NCBI RefSeq assembly: GCF_947499695.1
Contig: NZ_CANMPQ010000002.1
Location: 1,054,001 to 1,118,000 of the forward strand
Source: an uncultured Allomuricauda sp.
GTDB lineage: Bacteria; Bacteroidota; Bacteroidia; Flavobacteriales; Flavobacteriaceae
Direction: 5' to 3'
DNA length: 64,000 nucleotides
Shown: positions 38,774 through 46,666 of the stretch, piece after piece
Numbering within the stretch: position 1 is the first letter of the stretch
How the letters are laid out: each line of letters opens with the position of its first letter
Program-made: the position numbers and the translations under genes
The notes under the pieces: model-generated
Database searches by the model: none
Told to the model about the DNA's origin: nothing
What the model saw: the letters and a program-made list of their open reading frames with translations, nothing else

Positions 38774-38800
38774 TTAACAAAGTTCAAAAAAAAACGATTA

Positions 38801-39001
38801 GTGAAATACCAAAAAACCATATTGAATCAACTGGCATTAATTCTACTAATTGTGGGCATATTGTTTTTTATCGGCCTATACCTTTTAACAGGTTCTGGTC
38901 CTTGGGATGTTTTTGTTTATATATCCGTACTGCTTATAATCTTGGGAATGTTTGCATTAGATTTAGTTATACAGTTTGTAAGAGATTTAATAAATAACTA
39001 A
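38801..39001 (+). CDS. 66-residue two-helix membrane protein, array duplicate A
   Basis: Very small hydrophobic protein with two predicted membrane helices (about 11-29 and 38-59) joined by a TGSGPWD turn. The start is GTG, a few bases after a leader element whose GATG has become GATTAGTG. It is a close duplicate of the gene at 40010-40210: about 56 of 66 residues match and the leaders are alike, so gene plus leader appears to have been copied as one unit. Two-helix proteins of this size could be toxins, immunity factors or membrane subunits; nothing decides between them. Confidence 0.65.
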   Translation: MKYQKTILNQLALILLIVGILFFIGLYLLTGSGPWDVFVYISVLLIILGMFALDLVIQFVRDLINN

Positions 39002-39032
39002 TTGGCGATTTAAATTAAAAACGACGGTTTAA

Positions 39033-39272
39033 GTGGACTTCTTTCAGATAGTTATTGGTAGATATATTTTCAATTATATTGGAGGAACGATACGTTGGAT
39101 TTATGGATCGATATGGAGGACAATATTCAATAAACCAAAATTCACCTATCAAGAATATATAAACGGACCAAAGAAATCAAAAGACCATTTTGATGAATAT
39201 GGACATCAGTTTAACAATAGGGTTATTGCGATTGGATTTTTAGGGCTAATCGTAATTTTAGTAATGAGATGA
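39033..39272 (+). CDS. small membrane protein, unknown
   Basis: 79 residues beginning at GTG behind a degenerate leader (TAAATTAAAAACGACGG, 39011). An aromatic-rich amphipathic N-terminus (about 1-25), a polar middle with KKSKDHFDEYGHQF, and one C-terminal helix (about 64-77). No family recognised. Weakest start in the array. Confidence 0.5.
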   Translation: MDFFQIVIGRYIFNYIGGTIRWIYGSIWRTIFNKPKFTYQEYINGPKKSKDHFDEYGHQFNNRVIAIGFLGLIVILVMR

Positions 39273-39310
39273 AAAGTGTATCTCGATCAATTTATAAGTT
39301 CAAATAAACG

Positions 39311-39661
39311 ATGCCTGAAAGACAATATCGAGTTTACGTTATAGAGTTATCCAAAAAGGTGTTTACGGAGAGCATAAAATTCCGATCTGCAAACCCACAG
39401 TTCAATGGAGTACTACAGTGCCTTTATGTAGGTATGACAAGCAAGACTCCAAGAGAACGATTTGAACAGCATAAGTCTGGCCACAGAAATAAAAAAGGGC
39501 ATAAACTTTCGTCAAATATCGTTCAAAAGTACGGCATGTACCTAAGGCCCAGCCTATACAACCATATAGATCCCATGTCAACAAGATTAGAGGCCATTAA
39601 AATGGAAGAAAAGCTAGCTATGGAATTAAGAAGACAACGATATGCGGTTTGGTTCAATTGA
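39311..39661 (+). CDS. stand-alone GIY-YIG-like protein
   Basis: 116 residues with the GIY-YIG nuclease layout: YRVYVIEL at residues 6-13, CLYVGMTSKTPRERFEQHKSG at 37-57 (the YVG triplet and the following arginine are the usual catalytic pair), and a late glutamate-rich helix EAIKMEEKLAMEL. This resembles small URI-type proteins with the YVGxT form. The start ATG is the end of a near-perfect leader element (39296-39313). Whether it cuts DNA is not known. A DNA-acting protein inside a possibly mobile array is suggestive but not proof of a role in mobility. Confidence 0.7.
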   Translation: MPERQYRVYVIELSKKVFTESIKFRSANPQFNGVLQCLYVGMTSKTPRERFEQHKSGHRNKKGHKLSSNIVQKYGMYLRPSLYNHIDPMSTRLEAIKMEEKLAMELRRQRYAVWFN

Positions 39662-39712
39662 TACTAAAGAAGGTTAGACCAATCTTAAAAAAATAAAAAA
39701 TATAAATAAACG

Positions 39713-39991
39713 ATGCGCACCCAGCTGAGAATAGATGAGGAATTTATTTCAATTTGTCAACAGATTTTGAAGGAAGACCTTGACTTAGAATCGTGGGCAT
39801 TAATTGAAAGTTCTGATCAGTTTCAAACCGACAATTACTGTGGTGGGTTTGATAGTGTAGAAAATGAATTTACCTTTAGTTACTATGACAAAAACGGAAC
39901 AGAATTTTGGTTTCAACTTCCACTAAGTGATGTCAATAAGGTTATAACGGGAAGTATTACTGAGATAGAAATTCGAGAAGCAGAATACTAA
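39713..39991 (+). CDS. small acidic protein, unknown
   Basis: 92 residues, soluble and strongly acidic, without signal peptide. It has one cysteine pair (C15, C43) and a beta-rich middle (FDSVENEFTFSYYDKNGTEF). This look is common among small immunity-type or regulatory proteins but no family was recognised. Starts at the ATG of a leader copy (39698-39715). Confidence 0.6.
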   Translation: MRTQLRIDEEFISICQQILKEDLDLESWALIESSDQFQTDNYCGGFDSVENEFTFSYYDKNGTEFWFQLPLSDVNKVITGSITEIEIREAEY

Positions 39992-40009
39992 AATTCAAAA
40001 AAACAATAA

Positions 40010-40210
40010 GTGAAATACCAAAAAACCATATTGAATCGACTGGCATTAATACTTCTAATTGTTAGCATATTGTTTTTTATTGGCCTTTACCTTTTTACCG
40101 GCTCTGGTCCTTGGGATTTCTTTGTTTATATATCAGTACTACTTGTAATCTCAGGAATATTCGTATTAGATTTAGTTATACAGTTTGTAAGAGATTTAAT
40201 CAAGAACTAA
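40010..40210 (+). CDS. 66-residue two-helix membrane protein, array duplicate B
   Basis: Paralogue of 38801-39001, identical in length, GTG start and TGSGPWD turn, with about ten scattered substitutions, several conservative. Most changes are spread evenly and both copies remain open, so both may be under selection. Its leader (AAAATTCAAAAAAACAATAAGTG, 39990-40012) resembles the leader of its twin. Confidence 0.65.
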   Translation: MKYQKTILNRLALILLIVSILFFIGLYLFTGSGPWDFFVYISVLLVISGIFVLDLVIQFVRDLIKN

Positions 40211-40249
40211 CTGGTTGTTCAAAGTTCAGAAAAACGATAATTCTTAAGA

Positions 40250-40474
40250 ATGAAATTTGAAGAGGAAAAAGAAAAGCTACTTCTTAAATTGGACTCAGCC
40301 ATTGAAAACCATCCAAATAATGAAGTGTTAGAATCTTTAAGAGGAATTTTAAGTTCATACTATTCCGCCTCTCAATTAAATGGAGTTTTAGGCAGGATTG
40401 TTGTTGACAGCTTAGATTACAATATTGAAATTGGAGAAGATTTAATCAAATTTGAAGAATGGTTTTCAAACTAA
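40250..40474 (+). CDS. small helical soluble protein, unknown
   Basis: 74 residues, charged, predicted almost wholly helical (KFEEEKEKLLLKLDSAIENH then two further helices), without cysteine or membrane segment. It follows duplicate B after 39 bases. Its leader (AAAGTTCAGAAAAACGATAA, 40220) has lost the ATG and the start lies about 14 bases later. Family not recognised. Confidence 0.55.
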   Translation: MKFEEEKEKLLLKLDSAIENHPNNEVLESLRGILSSYYSASQLNGVLGRIVVDSLDYNIEIGEDLIKFEEWFSN

Positions 40475-40493
40475 CTAATAGTTCAAATAAAGG

Positions 40494-40643
40494 ATGAGAA
40501 TACAAAGCACATTTCTAGTTTTGGTCAGGGTCCTTCTTTTTTTATCATATACAGTTAGTCAAGAATCAATCTATATTTTAGATGACAATATATATGGAGA
40601 TATTGGCGGTGTTTTTGGCACTAGTCGTTCAATTTCCATTTAG
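40494..40643 (+). CDS. truncated 49-residue exported protein at array break
   Basis: A clean leader copy (40479-40496) provides the ATG. The frame encodes a signal-peptide-like N-terminus (MRIQSTFLVLVRVLLFLSYT followed by VSQ) and only about 26 mature residues (ESIYILDDNIYGDIGG), then stops at 40641-40643. The last 15 bases overlap the stop of the convergent esterase gene. It reads like the start of a longer secreted protein cut off when the esterase/regulator pair arrived. Confidence 0.5.
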   Translation: MRIQSTFLVLVRVLLFLSYTVSQESIYILDDNIYGDIGGVFGTSRSISI

Positions 40644-41765
40644 CTTATCAAGTCTTTTTTTTGCATAATCATAGCCAGGATTCATCTTTAATAATGTCTC
40701 AAGGCAAAAAATAGCCTTCTTCTTATCGTTGTTTTTGATATAAATATCTGCCATTGCATCATACGGCACTGGGATTGTAGGGTGTATCTCCGCATAAAAC
40801 CCAAATACATCCAGTGCCTCATCATTTCGACTATTCTCCATAAGGTAGTAACCATAGTTCATTAATGTCCTTTGAGGAACTTTGATAGGTATATTATATT
40901 TATTTTTCAAATTGGCATAATATGTTTTCAAATACTCCAGCCCTTTGATCTTGACAATTTCATCTTCTAAAACAAGATCTTGAAATATAAAACGAAGTCC
41001 ATCCAATGTTGCAATAAGAGGGGTAGTGGAATGGTTTTCTTTTCGATAGTATTCAAATTTCCAACTAAGATCGGACGGGGCTTCTTTTTTGAATAATTCA
41101 TTGAGATGAAATACTGCATCTCCTTCGGGGTTGGGTTCATTTCCCACTGAAAAAAAGAACGATGTCGGTAAGGTATTCTTATTACGGAAAAATCTTCTCA
41201 ATTTATTTCCAGAATAGAAGTTGTCGTAAACGACGGTAGGTGTTATTGCAACATACGCGTTAAAAAGGTCAGGTTCTGTGTATAGGGTGTGTGTAGCAAA
41301 TAGACCCCCAAATGAGTGTCCTATAAGAACTTTAAAATCATGGGTGCGATAGTTTTCGTCAACATATGGTATAAGTTCCTCCTTAAGAAAACGCAAAAAA
41401 TTATCCGCTCCTCCACCAGACGTGGTTTCTCCATAGGCGGTGGGAGTTAGGTCTCTATCGCGATATGTACTTGGAATCCCAATAACCAACAATCTTGGAA
41501 AACCACTTTGATACAAAAGTTCGGCAATTCCAGAAGTAAAACCGGTATTCATGTTCCCATCTAGAACATATACTACAAAATACCTTTCGTTTCTTTCTTC
41601 ATACAACGTAGGTTTGGAAATGAGTATGGGCCTTTTCTCCTTAAGGACTTGGGAACTGAAAGATATTTCCTCAATAGTTCGCCGTTCAAATAATTGTCCA
41701 ACGGAAGGTGTTGACAAAACCAGAAACAGACAAGGAACCAAGAATCGTATCAACATTTTTTTCAT
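40629..41765 (-). CDS. exported esterase-family hydrolase with C-terminal TPR
   Basis: 378 residues. Signal peptide ending SVGQ, then an alpha/beta-hydrolase of the Esterase-D/enterobactin-esterase type: VYVLDGNMNTGFTSG, a nucleophile elbow GHSFGGLFATH (Ser about 148), and a histidine in KENHSTTP. A C-terminal part (about 285-375) has TPR-like helices (ENSRNDEALDVFGFYAEIHP). It is divergent from the CadC-like regulator, 125 bases apart, so the regulator probably controls it. It lacks the leader element and interrupts the small-gene array. Confidence 0.82.
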   Translation of the reverse strand: MKKMLIRFLVPCLFLVLSTPSVGQLFERRTIEEISFSSQVLKEKRPILISKPTLYEERNERYFVVYVLDGNMNTGFTSGIAELLYQSGFPRLLVIGIPSTYRDRDLTPTAYGETTSGGGADNFLRFLKEELIPYVDENYRTHDFKVLIGHSFGGLFATHTLYTEPDLFNAYVAITPTVVYDNFYSGNKLRRFFRNKNTLPTSFFFSVGNEPNPEGDAVFHLNELFKKEAPSDLSWKFEYYRKENHSTTPLIATLDGLRFIFQDLVLEDEIVKIKGLEYLKTYYANLKNKYNIPIKVPQRTLMNYGYYLMENSRNDEALDVFGFYAEIHPTIPVPYDAMADIYIKNNDKKKAIFCLETLLKMNPGYDYAKKRLDKLNGN

Positions 41766-41890
41766 CTTTGTTTACTTTTAATTCCACAATACTAGAAACC
41801 AAAGAGTTAGATTGGGGGTAGTTTTTCTGAATTCTTTCTGAATTAATGAGATGCCCTAAATGTTGGTTCTGAAATATATCTGGATTACGC

Positions 41891-42775
41891 ATGGAAGGAC
41901 AAAATATAAAGTATCTGATTACTGGTTGGACCATAGACCCAGAGGCTCTTGAAATAGCCAAAGGGAAGAAAAGGATCAGAACACAGAACAAAATAGTTCA
42001 AGTACTGGTAGTTCTTATTGAGGCCAATGGTAATGTAGTCACAAAGGAGGAACTTTATAATAAAGTATGGAAAGGTATTGTGGTAACCGAAAATTCCTTG
42101 AACAAAGCCATTTCAGAACTGCGTAAAATATTTGGAGATTCACGCAGCGAACCAAAATTTATCGAGACGATTCCCAAAAAAGGGTATCGATTGTTAGTAG
42201 AGGTGAAAAAGGTTGCGATTTCTAAAGATGACATACCGGTATATGTAAGGAAAAGAAAGCCAATTCTGCTGTTTTTTATGGTGTCAATTCTTGTATTTTT
42301 GGCTATAGGTCAATATAAAAATCTTGAAATTAACCAACAGCAGGTATTATCGCCCGATGGAGAAAAAATAGCCTATTTTAAGAAAGGAAATGGACATTCC
42401 CAGTTGTTGGTAAAAAATGTAGTGAATGGGAAGGTTGACACTCTTACGCAATTGACCAAACCAGAATCCTTTGCCCTTAATTGGTCTCCAAAAAATGATA
42501 AGATTGTGTATAATGCCACCTTGCCACAAGACCCCTACTACTCAATCAATATTATGAACCTGGAGGATCGTGACGTATTGTATATAAAATTTGCCAAAAA
42601 AGAAGAGAACCATGCGTTTCAATCAGTCCCTGAAGATCTTGACAAGGAGTTGCTCTTTTTAGATCACAGAGAGTTAGTTATGGGAGAGAATAAGATTCAC
42701 CATATTTACTTAGCAAACAACGATACCATCAAAGTTCTTTTTAAGAAAGCGCTGATAAATGATTTTAATTGGTAA
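41891..42775 (+). CDS. CadC/ToxR-type membrane-bound transcription regulator
   Basis: 294 residues: an N-terminal winged-helix DNA-binding domain of the OmpR/Trans_reg_C type (about 10-105; key blocks VLVVLIEANGNVVTKEEL, and FIETIPKKGYRL), one membrane helix (about 127-144), then a periplasmic domain with PD40-like beta-propeller strands (LSPDGEKIAYFKKGNGHSQL, NWSPKNDKIVYNA). This one-component architecture passes a periplasmic signal straight to DNA. It sits divergently from the esterase gene. The likely target is the shared intergenic region 41766-41890. Confidence 0.85.
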   Translation: MEGQNIKYLITGWTIDPEALEIAKGKKRIRTQNKIVQVLVVLIEANGNVVTKEELYNKVWKGIVVTENSLNKAISELRKIFGDSRSEPKFIETIPKKGYRLLVEVKKVAISKDDIPVYVRKRKPILLFFMVSILVFLAIGQYKNLEINQQQVLSPDGEKIAYFKKGNGHSQLLVKNVVNGKVDTLTQLTKPESFALNWSPKNDKIVYNATLPQDPYYSINIMNLEDRDVLYIKFAKKEENHAFQSVPEDLDKELLFLDHRELVMGENKIHHIYLANNDTIKVLFKKALINDFNW

Positions 42776-42840
42776 ATACATATGTGGTATTTCAAGTCGA
42801 GACTAGCGATGAAATTGATAAATCAAAGTTGAAATAAAGG

Positions 42841-43476
42841 ATGATAATGAAATTTCTTGTTTGTATAGTACTTGTTTTAGGGCAAACAACTTTTGGCCAA
42901 AAATCAAATGTTGTTTACGGTGATGACTTCAGCTTTGAATTGATAAAGGCAAAAAAAGAACCAAAAATAACAACTAATTCCACGAACTACAGTGTATATG
43001 CTAACAGCAACCAAAAAAAAGTAAGGCTGGTTTTCAAAGTAAATTCGAACTCCCGGAAAAGAGTACGGCTTGACCCAAATAAATTTTATTTGCTTGATGA
43101 AAAACGTAGAGAAAGGCTTAGACCTATGGATGTAAGGCTTTTGAATTTATCTGAGTACCAAGGATTTCCCCGTCTTCTCCATGAGCCCTTAATAGATAAA
43201 GATTACCAAATTTACCTACTTAAATACAAACCAGAAATAAGAGATACCTTCAAGGATTATAGCATATCAGGATACAAGGATTGTGAAGCAAAAATTTCCA
43301 TTGCTCCAAATTCCACTATATTCAAAAAGCAAAAACCGAAAACTATCACATATTACTATGGATACAAAAAATTAAGCTCTAGAAGATTAGGTTTGTCTTT
43401 TAATGTTGGAAAAGATTTTAAAAAAGGAAAAGTCTACTTTGGTGAACAGTTGTTATCCGAAATCCATATTGAATGA
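42841..43476 (+). CDS. secreted protein of unknown function
   Basis: 211 residues with a signal peptide ending TTFGQ, then a basic, beta-rich domain (NKFYLLDEKRRERLRPMDVR in the middle and KKGKVYFGEQLLSE at the end). Start ATG comes from a good leader copy (42826-42843), so it belongs to the array on the far side of the inserted pair. Family not recognised. Confidence 0.65.
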   Translation: MIMKFLVCIVLVLGQTTFGQKSNVVYGDDFSFELIKAKKEPKITTNSTNYSVYANSNQKKVRLVFKVNSNSRKRVRLDPNKFYLLDEKRRERLRPMDVRLLNLSEYQGFPRLLHEPLIDKDYQIYLLKYKPEIRDTFKDYSISGYKDCEAKISIAPNSTIFKKQKPKTITYYYGYKKLSSRRLGLSFNVGKDFKKGKVYFGEQLLSEIHIE

Positions 43477-43527
43477 ATTTTTAAATATGACCATTTCCAT
43501 TAGAATCATTCTAAGTTAAAATAAATG

Positions 43528-43878
43528 ATGTTCGGAATCTTTAAAAAAAGGACATATCAGATAGATTTCTCAGAAGACAACAAAGAACAATTTACAATCT
43601 TGTTGACAGAGATTCACGAGATTCTTCGTGACTCAGCTTATTCGGCCCAGGCGAATTGGATGATGCAAATTCTATCAACCGTTTACAAAGAAGATCAGGA
43701 AGGGTTTAAAAGTAAAGTGATTTCTGCCGAACTTCTTGGTGGCGCAGGTTCTGTGGTGGATATTTATCTGAATGATGAAAAAAGCCGAAACAGACTGGGA
43801 TATCTTATGAATGCATTTTTAAGACTTGTTATAAAATCCGGTTTAAATCATAGGACGGTTAAATCTAGGATTTATTAA
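43528..43878 (+). CDS. small DUF6966-like protein
   Basis: About 116 residues. Two ATGs are adjacent (43525 and 43528); the leader element ends at the second, which is preferred. The core QANWMMQILSTVYKEDQEGF, then LGGAGSVVDIYLND, resembles the DUF6966 pattern (an A/H-W helix followed by GGxGSxxDxxI). Members are small cytoplasmic proteins, possibly immunity proteins of contact-dependent toxins; this last point is only a suggestion. No signal peptide. Confidence 0.6.
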   Translation: MFGIFKKRTYQIDFSEDNKEQFTILLTEIHEILRDSAYSAQANWMMQILSTVYKEDQEGFKSKVISAELLGGAGSVVDIYLNDEKSRNRLGYLMNAFLRLVIKSGLNHRTVKSRIY

Positions 43879-43954
43879 CCATTAAGTTCAATAAAACAAT
43901 GCATACACAGATTTAGATGGATATTAGAAAAATTCTAAAAAGCTGAAATACAAG

Positions 43955-44068
43955 ATGGAAATTGGTTTAACGGCAAGTAAAATTACGCATGTGATTGCAG
44001 AAACTTTGACCGTTGAGGAAGTCGAAGCTATTCTGAAACAAAAATCTCCAACACGGCACTTAAGGTAA
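43955..44068 (+). CDS. very short ORF, last of the array (37 residues)
   Basis: Begins at the ATG of a diverged leader copy (AGCTGAAATACAAGATG, 43941-43957) and encodes MEIGLTASKITHVIAETLTV plus 17 more residues, ending TRHLR. Just before it another leader (43884-43901) opens a frame of only five codons. Both look like decayed array members at the right-hand end. Confidence 0.35.
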   Translation: MEIGLTASKITHVIAETLTVEEVEAILKQKSPTRHLR

Positions 44069-44156
44069 TATGTTGCAATTAGTTGAAATGGGTCTGTCAA
44101 TTTTTGAAAGTACTAATCTTCCGAATGACATTGTTTATAAAACTGTCTTTAATTAG

Positions 44157-44186
44157 AAAAGGCTCCCAATTTATTGGAAGCCTTTT
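44157..44186. terminator. bidirectional hairpin terminator
   Basis: AAAAGGCT and AGCCTTTT, with an inner CCAAT/ATTGG pair, form a long near-perfect stem. T runs lie on both sides, so it can end the small-gene array from the left and the tRNA transcript from the right. Confidence 0.8.
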
Positions 44187-44195
44187 CTTTTCTAG

Positions 44196-44268
<73 letters not shown>

Positions 44269-44392
44269 ATGTGGACGGCAAATATACAACCGTTTTTGGC
44301 TTATTTCCAAATTAGAGTCGTTTTGATTTGAAAAATAAAGTGAATTGATATCCTTTGGCTAAATTTTAATCGAAATAACTACCTTCGAAACC

Positions 44393-45775
44393 ATGGAACT
44401 CATCAATGATTTTTTGGTCAACGCCAATTCATGGGCAAACTGGCCTATGTTCGTCCTATTAATAGGCGGAGGTTTATTTCTAATTTTCTATTCCAAACTA
44501 TTGCCCTATCGTTTTTTTGGTCATGCTATCGCCATTACAAGGGGCAAATATGATGATAAGAATGCCAAAGGGGATGTCAGTTCCTTGCAGGCTTTGTCCG
44601 CAGCGGTTGCGGCAACCGTGGGCTTGGGAAATATATCGGGCGTAGCCATAGCCATCCACGATGGTGGACCCGGAGTGGTCTTTTGGATTTGGATGACAGC
44701 CTTGATAGGGATGTGTATCAAGTTCTACTCTTGTAGCTTGTCCATTATGTTTAGAGGTGAAGATTCCGAAGGAAAACTGCAAGGCGGCCCCATGTATTAT
44801 ATTACCAAGGGATTGGGAGAGAAGTACAAGCCTTTAGCAATCTTCTTTTGTATTTCTGGTATTTTTGGATTTTTGGGCGTTTTTACGGCGAATCAGTTTA
44901 CCGAAACCTTTATGAGCGTTGTTCAACCTGAAGAGAGTCTTGTTGCGCTCGGTGGGACCGAAGCTGACCCATTATTCAATTGGAAACTGATTGTTGGCAT
45001 TGTTCTGGCCATAGTTTCATCATTTGTGATTTTTGGAGGATTATCAAAAATCGCTAAGGTAGCGACTGCCATAGTTCCATTTATGGTCATGGTATACTTG
45101 GTAGCGGTTATTGTGGTGATGGTAATGAATGCTTCTCAAGTGATTCCAGCGTTAAAAATGATTGTTTCAGAAGCATGGGATTTCAAGACCGTTGTTACAG
45201 GCGGATTTTGGGGATTGGTCATTATTGGGGTGAAGAGAGCCATGTTTTCTAACGAAGCTGGTTTGGGTAGTGCACCCATGTATCACGGTCAGTCCAAGAC
45301 CGATGAACCTATTCGGGAGGGATTGGTGGCCATGCTCGGACCATTTATAGATACCATTTTGGTCTGTACCTTTACTGCCGTTGTCATTATTCTTAGCGGT
45401 GCTTATTTAGAGGATTCTAGCGGAATTGTAATGACACTTCAAGCTTTTAGAACCACCTTATTCGGTTATGGCGATGATCTGTTGATGATCATTGTTACCG
45501 CTTTTGCATTGTCCACCTTATTTACCTATTCCTATTACGGAGTAAAATGCCTTTCCTTTCTGACCAATGCCAAAATAGGTCGATTTTATAACCATTACTT
45601 TGTGATTCTAATTGTATTTGCTGCAGTTGCTTCGCTAGAATTGGTTAAAAACCTCATAGATTTGTCCTATGCATTAATGGTAATCCCAAATATGATTGCT
45701 GTAATATTGCTGGCGCCTAAGGTGAATGCCGCGGCCAAGACGTACTTTTCAAAAATGAAGAATGCAAAAACATAA
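44393..45775 (+). CDS. alanine/glycine:cation symporter family protein (AGCS)
   Basis: 460-residue inner-membrane transporter with about ten helices, of the sodium:alanine/glycine symporter family. The signatures VGLGNISGVAIAIHDGGPGVVFW and QGGPMYYITKGLG near the N-terminus and MFSNEAGLGSAPMYHGQSKT in the second half are diagnostic. A promoter-like pair, TTTG (44354) and TACCTTCG (44380), precedes the ATG by few bases. Its last 14 bases overlap the start of era. Confidence 0.94.
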   Translation: MELINDFLVNANSWANWPMFVLLIGGGLFLIFYSKLLPYRFFGHAIAITRGKYDDKNAKGDVSSLQALSAAVAATVGLGNISGVAIAIHDGGPGVVFWIWMTALIGMCIKFYSCSLSIMFRGEDSEGKLQGGPMYYITKGLGEKYKPLAIFFCISGIFGFLGVFTANQFTETFMSVVQPEESLVALGGTEADPLFNWKLIVGIVLAIVSSFVIFGGLSKIAKVATAIVPFMVMVYLVAVIVVMVMNASQVIPALKMIVSEAWDFKTVVTGGFWGLVIIGVKRAMFSNEAGLGSAPMYHGQSKTDEPIREGLVAMLGPFIDTILVCTFTAVVIILSGAYLEDSSGIVMTLQAFRTTLFGYGDDLLMIIVTAFALSTLFTYSYYGVKCLSFLTNAKIGRFYNHYFVILIVFAAVASLELVKNLIDLSYALMVIPNMIAVILLAPKVNAAAKTYFSKMKNAKT

Positions 45776-46646
45776 GGCAGGTTTTGTCAATATTATTGGT
45801 AATCCCAATGTAGGGAAGTCGACTTTAATGAATGCCTTTGTGGGGGAGAAATTGTCGATTATTACCTCAAAAGCACAGACAACAAGACACCGAATTCTTG
45901 GAATTGTAAATGGAGATGATTTTCAGGTTATTCTTTCCGATACCCCGGGAATTATCAAACCGGCCTATGAAATGCAGAATGCCATGATGGATTTTGTAAA
46001 ATCAGCCTTTGAAGATGCCGATGTGCTGCTCTATATGGTTGAGATAGGTGAAAAAGCTTTAAAAGATGAGGCTTTCTTCAAAAAAATTCAGAGTAGTAAA
46101 ATCCCGGTATTGTTACTCATCAATAAAATAGATACTTCCGAACAGCAAGTGTTGGAAGAACAAATACAACATTGGCAAAATTTACTGCCAGAAGCAGAAA
46201 TCCATCCGATTTCAGCATTGGAAAACTTTAATGTAAAGGAAGTTTTTGATAGAATTCTGCAATTACTTCCAGGAGCACCACCATACTATCCCAAGGACCA
46301 ATTAACCGATAAACCAGAGCGTTTTTTTGTCAATGAAACCATTCGGGAGAAAATATTGATGCACTATAAAAAGGAAATTCCATATGCTGTTGAGGTGGAG
46401 ACTGAGGAATTTTTTGAGGATGAAAAGATCATTAGGATTCGTTCAGTAATCATGGTGGAACGTGATACACAAAAGGGCATAATTATAGGGCATAAGGGTA
46501 GTGCGCTGAAAAGAGTAGGGGTTGAATCCAGAAAGGACTTGGAAAAATTCTTCGATAAGCAAGTTCATATAGAACTCTATGTTAAGGTGAATAAAAATTG
46601 GCGTAGCAATTCTAGACAACTCAAACGTTTTGGATACAATAATTAA
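45762..46646 (+). CDS. era: GTPase Era
   Basis: Ribosome-assembly GTPase that binds 16S rRNA near its 3' end. G1 GNPNVGKST, G2 region TTRHR, G3 DTPG, G4 NKID, and a C-terminal KH domain (about 215-290, with the GIIIGHKGSALKRVG loop). 294 residues, normal. It overlaps the symporter gene by 14 bases and is probably co-transcribed with it. Confidence 0.96.
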   Translation: MQKHKAGFVNIIGNPNVGKSTLMNAFVGEKLSIITSKAQTTRHRILGIVNGDDFQVILSDTPGIIKPAYEMQNAMMDFVKSAFEDADVLLYMVEIGEKALKDEAFFKKIQSSKIPVLLLINKIDTSEQQVLEEQIQHWQNLLPEAEIHPISALENFNVKEVFDRILQLLPGAPPYYPKDQLTDKPERFFVNETIREKILMHYKKEIPYAVEVETEEFFEDEKIIRIRSVIMVERDTQKGIIIGHKGSALKRVGVESRKDLEKFFDKQVHIELYVKVNKNWRSNSRQLKRFGYNN

Positions 46647-46666
46647 TACGGAATTTGAACCTTTTA

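Larger units (their letters stand above)
38360..43957 (+). repeat. dispersed leader element AAGTTCAAATAAACGATG, about 12 copies in a small-ORF array
   Basis: A short word recurs between co-directional small genes, always on the plus strand. Copies lie at about 38360-38377, 38779-38803, 39011-39035, 39296-39313, 39698-39715, 39991-40012, 40220-40252, 40479-40496, 42826-42843, 43513-43530, 43884-43901 and 43941-43957. Best versions: AAGTTCAAATAAACGATG (39296), TAGTTCAAATAAAGGATG (40479) and AAAGTTGAAATAAAGGATG (42825). In most copies the final ATG is the start codon of the next gene; in three the end is changed and a GTG a few bases later takes over. Gaps between genes are only 18-51 bases. The element is absent from the esterase/regulator pair inside the span. 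It could be a translation-initiation leader, a recombination site, or both. Confidence 0.75.

Noticed and set aside
38360..43957. CRISPR array as an explanation of the repeated word
   Set aside because: Spacing is irregular (50 bases to several kb), intervals are coding, and the word is imperfect and includes start codons. No cas genes are present.
38360..43957. Integron attC sites
   Set aside because: The word shows no paired inverted core sites or large stem, and no integron integrase is present in the window, so only the cassette-like logic is retained.
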